Part shown: positions 1 through 5,489 of the stretch, piece after piece | Layout: every line of letters starts with the position of its first letter | Numbering within the stretch: position 1 is the first letter of the stretch | Source: Candidatus Omnitrophota bacterium | Lineage (GTDB): Bacteria > Omnitrophota > Koll11 > Zapsychrales > Fredricksoniimonadaceae | DNA: 5,489 nt | Reading direction: 5' to 3' | NCBI GenBank assembly: GCA_023247595.1 | Contig: JAHFGF010000116.1 | Span: 1-5,489, forward strand | Position numbers and translations under genes: made by a program | Notes under the pieces: generated by a model | Told to the model about the DNA's origin: nothing | The model's input: only the letters and a program-made list of their open reading frames with translations | Database searches by the model: none

Positions 1-2093
1 ATGAATTTCAGGTCGGTAAAATTTTTATACCCTTTATGAAATAAGTGCCGGGCGCGGACACGGCCAACGCCTTTGAGGGATACTAATTCCAAAAGTTCTT
101 CCTTAATGCCGTATTGAATGCGCTTGCGCAGGTGTTCAAGCGTAAAGGTTATTTTTTTGTATTGAAATAATTCGGCAATCAATCCGGCCGCGTGCAAAAG
201 CCATTGCGCGGATTCAATGTGACGATAAATGTCCCCCGGGCCGATACCAAATGAGTCGCAGATAGTCTCTTCTTTTTCTTCCGCAATCCATTGATCCAGC
301 ATCCAGGTGGTTTTAATCGTCGAGTAATAGGTGTACATGTCTTCCAGCATGGCGACATCGTTTTCCGTTAAAACAAGTTCATCCTCGCACTTGGCCGAAA
401 ATTCTTCGAGAAGTTCATAATCCACTTTTCCAACGCTTAATAGTTCGCTGTCCGGACAGCAGGTCAAAAGGTGCAGTAATCCGACGTGAGAGAATGATTT
501 TCCTTCGTGGATTTTTTTAAGGCCGTCTCTTAAGGTGAGGCTGGTTAGTGGATCGATATAAAGTCGGCTGGTGTGATTGCCGAAAGGTGTGGCGAAATAT
601 CGAAACCCGCTTTTCTCGATGAAATTTTTTTCGTGAAGAAATTCAAAGATGTTGCCGATGAGTTCAATCAGGTTGGGCGTTTTTTTCTGATAGGAAAGAA
701 AGGTGTGGCTGATGAATTCCAGCATGCCGTTAATGTCGTGAACGTAGCCGGCCGCGATGGAAGAAAGGACATGGATGCGAAGCACACTTTCGTGGCCGAG
801 TTTTGAAAATACCGGTTCTGGTTCCGCTAGAATAAATTTATCGAACAGCGCGTGCGATTCAGTCAATGATTTGGCTATCAGGACTGCCTCGCCATGGTCA
901 TCGTATTGCGGCCGGCCCGCGCGGCCGGCGCATTGCTTGTATTCCGAAGTCGGGATGTAAACAGAACCAACGCCGCCGGCATAACGTTTGGTGTCTCTTA
1001 TAATAGCCCGTCGGGCGGGAAGATTGACGCCTGCTGCCAGGGTTGGGGTGGAACAGATGACTTTAATTACATTGCGCCGGAAAAAATCTTCGATGAGCTG
1101 GCGCTGTTTGGGTTTTAATCCGGCATGATGAAAGGCCGCGCCCATACGGATGGTGTCTGCGAGTTTTTTGCAGACTTTGGTTGAGTCGGGATCGCTTTCA
1201 ATTTCTTCAGCAATGGTCTTTAAAACAGCTTTGTCTTCAGGCTTAATCGTTTTGACAATGGACTTGCTGACTTCTCGGCTGCAGGCCTGGGCAGAGCGCC
1301 TGGAATTCACAAACACCAAAACCTGTCCGCCGCCGCGGATGGTGTCCAGGCAAAGTTTGCTGACATCATCCGGCGCTTCTTCTTTGAGGATTTTAATCGA
1401 GCTGTTATCAAACATGATGCGGTCGTTGTAAAAAACGCCTTCCCGAAGAGGAATCGGCCGCCATTGGCTGTAGGTCAGTTTGGCGTTGAGCCAACCAGCA
1501 ATTTCATCGGCGTTTTTAATGGTGGCGCTTAAGGCGAGAAACTGAATGTTGGGATTGAGCTGTTTGATGCGCGTTATTAATATTTCCAGCGTTGGCCCGC
1601 GTGACTCATCGTTAATAAAATGAATTTCATCCAGGACAATAGCTGATAAAGATTCGATGAGCCATTGGGCTCTGGATCGAAGAAGGGAGTCGACTTTCTC
1701 GGCGGTTGCCACGATGATTTGATACCGGCTGAGAAACTTGCTTGGAGAATCCAAATCGCCGATGGCAATGCCCACTTTGATGCCGAGGGGTTCAAACTTA
1801 TTTTTAAAGTCTTGATATTTTTCCGATGCCAGCGCTTTGAGCGGGGCAATGTAGAGGCATTTGCCTTGATGATGCAGGATGGATTTAATCATCACAAGTT
1901 CAGCGATCAGGGTTTTTCCAGCCGCGGTTGGAACGGCCATGACCAGGCTTTGTTTTTCCAAAACTCCTTTTTTAATCGCGTCAGCCTGCGGCGGATGAAG
2001 TGTTTGAATGCCGGATGCGGTTAATGCTTTGATAGCCTCAGGGGGGAATTCGTATTTTTCTAGAGTTGATTTGAAATCCATAAGTTTTTTCAT
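1..2093 (-). CDS. hel308: Hel308/Ski2-like superfamily 2 DNA helicase, C-terminal end cut by window edge
   Basis: An ATP-dependent superfamily 2 helicase of the Ski2/Hel308 type. Family members unwind DNA 3'-5' at stalled forks and in recombination; activity here is inferred. The frame is open for 697 codons from the ATG at 2093 and leaves the window without a stop. Visible motifs in order: Q-motif-like LHPPQA (residues 32-37), Walker A PTAAGKT (55-61), [10 protein letters not shown] (83-92), ATAEK (129-133), DEIH box (155-158), LSAT (188-191), motif [13 protein letters not shown] (258-268), FHHAGL (321-326), motif [15 protein letters not shown] (348-361) and motif [11 protein letters not shown] (387-395). 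All catalytic residues look intact. Winged-helix and ratchet-like regions should follow (about 405-640). A helix-hairpin-helix with GVGRVRA lies at 675-681, matching the C-terminal domain order of archaeal Hel308 (about 700 residues), so only a short tail should be missing. The start is supported by AGGA five bases upstream; an ATG four codons downstream is an alternative. It is transcribed divergently from dtd. Another Ski2-like helicase subfamily is possible. Confidence 0.93.
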   Translation of the reverse strand, partial: MKKLMDFKSTLEKYEFPPEAIKALTASGIQTLHPPQADAIKKGVLEKQSLVMAVPTAAGKTLIAELVMIKSILHHQGKCLYIAPLKALASEKYQDFKNKFEPLGIKVGIAIGDLDSPSKFLSRYQIIVATAEKVDSLLRSRAQWLIESLSAIVLDEIHFINDESRGPTLEILITRIKQLNPNIQFLALSATIKNADEIAGWLNAKLTYSQWRPIPLREGVFYNDRIMFDNSSIKILKEEAPDDVSKLCLDTIRGGGQVLVFVNSRRSAQACSREVSKSIVKTIKPEDKAVLKTIAEEIESDPDSTKVCKKLADTIRMGAAFHHAGLKPKQRQLIEDFFRRNVIKVICSTPTLAAGVNLPARRAIIRDTKRYAGGVGSVYIPTSEYKQCAGRAGRPQYDDHGEAVLIAKSLTESHALFDKFILAEPEPVFSKLGHESVLRIHVLSSIAAGYVHDINGMLEFISHTFLSYQKKTPNLIELIGNIFEFLHEKNFIEKSGFRYFATPFGNHTSRLYIDPLTSLTLRDGLKKIHEGKSFSHVGLLHLLTCCPDSELLSVGKVDYELLEEFSAKCEDELVLTENDVAMLEDMYTYYSTIKTTWMLDQWIAEEKEETICDSFGIGPGDIYRHIESAQWLLHAAGLIAELFQYKKITFTLEHLRKRIQYGIKEELLELVSLKGVGRVRARHLFHKGYKNFTDLKF

Positions 2094-2098
2094 GTTAA

Positions 2099-2102
2099 TC
2101 CT
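2099..2102 (-). promoter_or_regulatory. Ribosome binding site of the helicase gene
   Basis: Reading the minus strand, AGGA lies five bases before the ATG at 2093. It supports that start over the ATG four codons further in. It is a short match to the Shine-Dalgarno core, and contrasts with dtd, which has none. Confidence 0.55.
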
Positions 2103-2184
2103 GATTATTCGCCGTCCTTATTTGGTCGACGTCAACGGCGTTAACTTCCGCTTTTCTTGGAAAATCTAGGATTAAAGATTTCTT

Positions 2185-2213
2185 GTTCTAACATAAATGC
2201 ATAGGGTTGTCAA
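2185..2213 (-). promoter_or_regulatory. Putative sigma70-type promoter for the helicase gene
   Basis: On the minus strand a perfect -35 box TTGACA (2213-2208) is followed after 17 bases by TAGAAC (2190-2185), a 4 of 6 match to the -10 consensus. Transcription would start near 2178, giving a leader of about 85 bases before the ATG at 2093. It was assigned by eye from consensus and spacing; the -10 is imperfect, so confidence is moderate. Confidence 0.5.
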
Positions 2214-2266
2214 TTTGACCTCTTATTAATTATTATTAGTTATTAGAGCGGAAAGGGTTTTATTGG

Positions 2267-2295
2267 TTGACGCTTATATACTGTCTCTTTATAAT
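2267..2295 (+). promoter_or_regulatory. Strong sigma70-type promoter for dtd and probably the genes after it
   Basis: TTGACG (2267-2272, 5 of 6 to the -35 consensus) and a perfect TATAAT (2290-2295) are separated by exactly 17 bases. An AT-rich stretch lies further upstream (about 2223-2245). The -10 box ends only 11 bases before the dtd ATG, so the start of transcription expected near 2302 leaves a 5' leader of about 4-5 bases. This is the best promoter match in the window and should drive the whole plus-strand gene group. Confidence 0.75.
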
Positions 2296-2306
2296 CACAA
2301 TAAATT

Positions 2307-2753
2307 ATGCGTGTTGTTATTCAGAGAGTCAAAGAAGCATCTGTTGCCGTCGATGGAATTGTTGTTGGACGTATTGCGGCGGGGATGCTTATTTTTTTGG
2401 GTGTAGGTAAAGAGGATACGCGGGCGGATGTGAATGTGCTGGTTGAAAAGGTTTCTGAGCTAAGAATATTTGAAGATGAAAACGGCAAGATGAACCTTTC
2501 CGCGGCTGAAATGAAGAGTGCTTTTCTCGTTGTTTCGCAATTCACGCTTTACGGAGATTGCCGCAAAGGCCGCAGGCCTTCTTTTGATATGGCCGCAGAT
2601 CCGCAAAAAGGAGAAGCGCTGTATCTTGATTTTATTGAACAATTAAAGGCGAAAAATTTTAAAGTAGAAACCGGCCGCTTCCGGGCCATGATGGATGTGG
2701 CGTTAGTCAATGACGGCCCGGTGACTTTTGTGATTGATAGTACGAAGGTATAA
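2307..2753 (+). CDS. dtd: D-aminoacyl-tRNA deacylase (Dtd)
   Basis: Removes D-amino acids (and, in this family, glycine from tRNA-Ala) wrongly attached to tRNA; it is a cytosolic, homodimeric proofreading enzyme. The protein is 148 residues, the usual length. It opens with the family's typical [13 protein letters not shown], which fixes the start at 2307. The active-site signature SQFTL is at 77-81 (S77, Q78, T80) and the Gly-cisPro signature NDGPVT at 135-140 (G137-P138). RPSF at 90-93 also fits the family. Just before the second motif the sequence reads GRFRAMMDV, where E. coli Dtd has GRFAADM; this is a modest variation away from the catalytic residues. There is no Shine-Dalgarno sequence before the ATG, and the promoter sits immediately upstream. 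It ends seven bases before tatD, so the two are probably co-transcribed. Confidence 0.97.
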   Translation: MRVVIQRVKEASVAVDGIVVGRIAAGMLIFLGVGKEDTRADVNVLVEKVSELRIFEDENGKMNLSAAEMKSAFLVVSQFTLYGDCRKGRRPSFDMAADPQKGEALYLDFIEQLKAKNFKVETGRFRAMMDVALVNDGPVTFVIDSTKV

Positions 2754-2760
2754 TTCTCCT

Positions 2761-3606
2761 ATGCCCATCATCGATACTCATGCCCATTTAGATCATGTTC
2801 CCGACGTTGAAAATGCTTTGAGAAGAGCTCTTGATGCCGGTGTGTCGGATATTGTGGCTGTTTCAACGGATCTTAAAGCCATCAAACGTAATCTTGAGTT
2901 AAAAAAAATTGGTTTTGGACCTCGCATCCACACCGCCTTGGGCGTTCATCCCGGCGAGATCAAAGAAGATGAATTGCCTGAAACGTTTCAATTCATCCGT
3001 TCGCAGATCAAAGAGGCTGTCGCGATTGGTGAAACGGGTCTGGATTATTGGTATAAATGGGCCAGAAAAAATGATGACGAAAAAAAGAAGCAGCGCGATT
3101 GTTTTCAGAAACACCTGGAGCTTGCCGGTGAATTTAACCTGCCGATTATTATTCACAGCCGTGGGGCGTGGCGGGATTGTTTGGATATGACTGTTGCGGC
3201 TGGAATTAAACAAGCGCTGTTTCATTGGTACAGCGGGCCGGTTGATATTCTCGCGGAAATATTAAAGGCGGGTTTTTATGTTTCCTGCTCTCCAAGCCTT
3301 GCTTACAGTCCTCAGTCGAGAGAGGCGATGGTTCATGCTCCCATCGAAAGAACGCTTATCGAAACAGACAGCCCGGTGTTTTATCCTGCGGTTCGTCCCG
3401 TCCCTGACGGGACTCCCTTAGGATTCCGCCCCGCAGTTATTGATGAAAGCGCGGGGCTTCATAATCAGCCGGATGAAGGATTTCAGGCCGAACCAAAGGA
3501 TGTTTGGAAAACTTTAAACGCTTACGCGCAACTTAAAAATATCAACCAAGAGGAAGCGCTTGAGCGCTTAACGGAAAATGCCAAATCGTTCTTCAAAATC
3601 AGATGA
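2761..3606 (+). CDS. tatD: TatD-family metal-dependent hydrolase (putative DNase) with an in-frame insertion
   Basis: An amidohydrolase-superfamily TIM-barrel enzyme; characterised TatD proteins are metal-dependent deoxyribonucleases, but the substrate of this member is unknown. The length is 281 residues from the ATG at 2761, which puts the metal-binding DTHAHLD (5-11; H7, H9) at the expected N-terminus. GAAGG at 2744-2748, about 12 bases upstream, is a weak, distant ribosome site. A TTG at 2734 would add nine residues ahead of the conserved start and overlap dtd, so it is rejected. Other motifs: ALGVHPGE, AIGETGLDY (E91, metal ligand), IIIHSR (H132), HWYSG in place of the usual H-CFSG (H155) and ETDSP (D203). 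All expected ligands are present. The protein is roughly 20-25 residues longer than typical TatD (about 260). The excess lies at about 210-237, directly after ETDSP, where the DNA contains nested palindromes. It follows dtd by seven bases. The symbol is given at family level. Confidence 0.9.
   Translation: MPIIDTHAHLDHVPDVENALRRALDAGVSDIVAVSTDLKAIKRNLELKKIGFGPRIHTALGVHPGEIKEDELPETFQFIRSQIKEAVAIGETGLDYWYKWARKNDDEKKKQRDCFQKHLELAGEFNLPIIIHSRGAWRDCLDMTVAAGIKQALFHWYSGPVDILAEILKAGFYVSCSPSLAYSPQSREAMVHAPIERTLIETDSPVFYPAVRPVPDGTPLGFRPAVIDESAGLHNQPDEGFQAEPKDVWKTLNAYAQLKNINQEEALERLTENAKSFFKIR
3386..3457. repeat. Nested palindromic segment inside tatD, possible small mobile palindromic element
   Basis: Three inverted repeats lie within about 70 bases. 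GTCCCGTC (3395-3402) and GACGGGAC (3406-3413) form a perfect 8-bp stem with a 3-base loop. CTGCGG (3386-3391) and CCGCAG (3431-3436) enclose that hairpin. GCCCCGC (3428-3434) and GCGGGGC (3451-3457) form a 7-bp stem with a 16-base loop, and share bases with the outer arm, so the two folds exclude each other. The segment stays in frame and encodes about residues 209-233 of TatD, a proline- and glycine-rich stretch absent from ordinary TatD proteins as I know them. This resembles in-frame palindromic elements such as those described in Rickettsia genes; identity as a dispersed element is inference. Confidence 0.5.
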
Positions 3607-5489
3607 TACAGTTTCACCCGCGCAAGTTGTCATGAGTAAGAATTATGGGAAATGGGTTATTGTTGGGGGAGTTGCCGTTGTGGTTATGGTGGCAGCTTAT
3701 GTCTGGCTTCGGCCAAAGTTTCTGCCCATAACCAGCGTTGTTCCAGCTAGAGCGATGGCTTATGCGCGCGTCGAACGCCTCGAAGAGATTATTCGTGATT
3801 TGCGTTCGTCAAAATTTTTCTCCCAGTTGCTCAATATCAATATGTCTGGTTTGATGGAGCAGGAGGGATTTAGTCCTGAGAAGATTGAAGAATACAAGCT
3901 GACCCGCAAAAGTATCAAAGAGATGATCGACAGTCCATTTTTTAAACAGTTCCTTTCCAGGGAAGTCGCGGTCGCGCTTTATCCCGCGCTGGATGGTTTT
4001 TCCAATGGAGATTGGCCTGTTAATTTTTCCGGGTTGCTGGTTGTCGTGCGTCCTGACCAGGGAGCTCAAGTCACTCAGCTGCTGGGCGGTGTTTGGAATC
4101 AATTCAGCAAAGAGTGGGAGACTTCTTCGAAGCGGTATCAAAAAGTAACCGTGACATCGATTAAGCTGAAAAATTCTGGAGTCACGATTTTTTATATGCG
4201 GGTTAATGATTTGTTAGTTTTAAGTGTGGATGAACGCGTTTTGCGGCGGGTTATCGATTCAATGAACATGCGTGATGGTTCTCTGAAGAATGATCCGAAT
4301 TACACGGCGCTGGCGGATCGTTTTTATGATGCATCCGACGGGGAAATTGTTTTGGATATGACGGCCCTCAAGGAGTATTTAAAAAAGTATTGGCTGGCTA
4401 TGCTCCAGGAGAAAATTGAAACGGATGAACATTCCGATAGGGATGACGTGGCTGTGCAGGAACATTTGGATAGTCTTTTTGCCGGATTCGATGGCATCCA
4501 AACAGCCGGAGGAACTTTGAAGGTGGATATGCCTTTGCGGTTCAAATGGCTTGTTCATTTTGACGCCTCCAAGAGCAGTCCCGCGCTTAAACGTTTGAAT
4601 CATTGCGTGAGTATTAATAATCCGACTATCCAATTGATTCCGAAAGATGTCATGATCTATCAGTGGAACAGCTGTCTGGACTTTACAGAACTTTATGAGG
4701 ATTTAAAAATAAGGCTGCAGCAGTCTGCCGGGTCTCCGGCTGCAGTTAAAAATCCGTTAGAAGGCCTTGAACACACTTGGGGTCTAACCATGGAAGATGA
4801 TATCCTTCCTGTTTTGGGCCGTGGTTTTGCGTGGATTTTTCAAGGGGTTGATACCCGCGGGTTGTTTCCTGTTCCTAAGCTTGCAATGATTTTAAAGGTT
4901 AAGGACGAGCAGGGAGTGGACCAAATTTTGCGTAAGATTGCCACGACACCGTTAACGATTATGCAGAAAGAGGAATACCGTAACGTCACGGTGAATTTTG
5001 TTTCGGTTCCGCTCATTAATATTTTAAAACCCAGTTACGCTTTTATCGACGGGTTTCTGGTGATCGCGACAACTGATCAATTGGTTAAGCAGAGTATTGA
5101 CGCGAGTCAGGATCCATTGTTGGGTTTATCGCAAGATGCGGATTTCAAACAGGGCGCTAATGAACGTTCGGCCGCGGATCAGATGATTTCATTTGTTAAA
5201 ACGCAGGAAGCGTCCAAACAATCGAAGGTGTTGATTGAATGGACGGATCAATGGTTCAACAGAAAAATCCAGCAGGCCCAGGAAGATAAACAAAAGGCGC
5301 AGAAAAAATGGCAGAGTTTAAATGCGTCCATTGAAGAAAAGAAACAGGGGCTTTTTGCTGCAGCCCAGCGACTAGAAGTATTGCGTAAACAAAAACTTTC
5401 TCTAGAGGCGCAGGTTCAGGCATCCGCTGTTTCTTTGGAGTCACAGAACACGCTGTCGCAAGAAGGAGCGGTTGAGAATTCCAATGTTC
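3578..5489 (+). CDS. Membrane-anchored protein of unknown function with two DUF3352-like halves and a coiled coil, 3' end cut by window edge
   Basis: I do not recognise a specific function. The frame is open for 637 codons without a stop before the window ends. A short polar N-terminus precedes one hydrophobic segment (residues 26-44, KWVIVGG to VWL) followed by arginine and lysine: a signal anchor, probably with the bulk outside the cytoplasm. Two similar halves follow. The first has AVALYP (130-135), LLVVVRP (about 153-159), LLVLSVDERV (212-221) and NDPNY (238-242). The second has FAWIF (417-421), AMILKVKD (436-443), FLVIATTDQL (493-502) and DADF (520-523). Matching elements are almost equally spaced. 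This order resembles DUF3352-type proteins; the match is by eye. Residues about 560-625 are rich in K, Q, E and A and should form a coiled coil. The start is uncertain: ATG 3578 overlaps tatD by 29 bases with a weak GGA before it, and ATG 3632 (residue 19) leaves a 25-base gap but no ribosome site. Probably in the dtd transcript. Confidence 0.85.
   Translation, partial: MPNRSSKSDDTVSPAQVVMSKNYGKWVIVGGVAVVVMVAAYVWLRPKFLPITSVVPARAMAYARVERLEEIIRDLRSSKFFSQLLNINMSGLMEQEGFSPEKIEEYKLTRKSIKEMIDSPFFKQFLSREVAVALYPALDGFSNGDWPVNFSGLLVVVRPDQGAQVTQLLGGVWNQFSKEWETSSKRYQKVTVTSIKLKNSGVTIFYMRVNDLLVLSVDERVLRRVIDSMNMRDGSLKNDPNYTALADRFYDASDGEIVLDMTALKEYLKKYWLAMLQEKIETDEHSDRDDVAVQEHLDSLFAGFDGIQTAGGTLKVDMPLRFKWLVHFDASKSSPALKRLNHCVSINNPTIQLIPKDVMIYQWNSCLDFTELYEDLKIRLQQSAGSPAAVKNPLEGLEHTWGLTMEDDILPVLGRGFAWIFQGVDTRGLFPVPKLAMILKVKDEQGVDQILRKIATTPLTIMQKEEYRNVTVNFVSVPLINILKPSYAFIDGFLVIATTDQLVKQSIDASQDPLLGLSQDADFKQGANERSAADQMISFVKTQEASKQSKVLIEWTDQWFNRKIQQAQEDKQKAQKKWQSLNASIEEKKQGLFAAAQRLEVLRKQKLSLEAQVQASAVSLESQNTLSQEGAVENSNV

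Noticed and set aside
911..929. GC-rich inverted repeat GCCGGCC / GGCCGGC with a 5-base loop
   Set aside because: It lies exactly over the helicase motif VI codons (CAGRAGRP), where alternating Gly, Arg, Ala and Pro codons naturally make such palindromes; coding constraint explains it.
573..1431. Several plus-strand open frames of 67-93 codons
   Set aside because: They lie antisense within the helicase frame, which has unbroken conserved motifs; they have no family resemblance and are shadows.
1665..2024. A 119-codon plus-strand open frame
   Set aside because: It is antisense to helicase motifs I to II, and its translation has no recognisable domain or ribosome site.
2094..2306. Possible LexA (SOS) box controlling the helicase
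   Set aside because: Neither the CTGT-N8-ACAG form nor the GAAC-N4-GTTC form is present in the intergenic region, so no SOS control can be claimed.
2734..2760. Upstream TTG start for tatD adding nine residues
   Set aside because: The TatD family begins at the DTHAHLD motif; the extra residues overlap the dtd coding end and have no support. ATG 2761 fits better.
3601..3640. Terminator between tatD and the next gene
   Set aside because: No stem followed by a T run is present, and the next gene may already overlap tatD; read-through is more likely.
3809..4141. A 110-codon minus-strand open frame, with shorter ones at 4324-4633 and 5256-5444
   Set aside because: All are antisense to the long continuous frame of the membrane-anchored protein and show no domain or start signals.

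Overview
The window looks like chromosomal DNA of a bacterium. The evidence is moderate base composition, two sigma70-type promoters, a bacterial-type dtd gene and dense gene packing. The lineage cannot be fixed from sequence alone. The Hel308-type helicase, a family best known from archaea, weak or absent Shine-Dalgarno signals and an unfamiliar large membrane-anchored protein would suit a little-cultured bacterial phylum; that placement is inference.

Layout: positions 1-2093 hold a nearly complete Hel308/Ski2-like helicase on the minus strand, whose last residues run off the left edge. Positions 2094-2306 are a divergent intergenic region with one recognisable promoter facing each way. From 2307 rightward the plus strand carries three tightly packed genes: dtd (D-aminoacyl-tRNA deacylase), a TatD-family metal-dependent hydrolase, and a large N-terminally anchored protein that runs off the right edge. 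Gaps or overlaps are 7 bases between dtd and tatD, and about -29 or +25 bases (depending on start choice) between tatD and the last gene. No terminator is visible between them, so one transcript from the dtd promoter is likely.

How they work together: dtd and tatD are housekeeping quality-control enzymes acting on mischarged tRNA and on nucleic acid or other phosphoester substrates. The helicase probably serves replication-fork or recombination repair. The third plus-strand gene has no assigned role. It shows a membrane anchor, two similar globular halves and a coiled coil.

Points most worth a second look: the dtd promoter sits so close to the ATG that the mRNA should be almost leaderless; tatD carries an in-frame segment made of nested palindromes right after its last metal-binding motif; and the last protein appears internally duplicated. 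I saw no CRISPR, tRNA, rRNA, insertion sequence or clear new multi-gene defence system.
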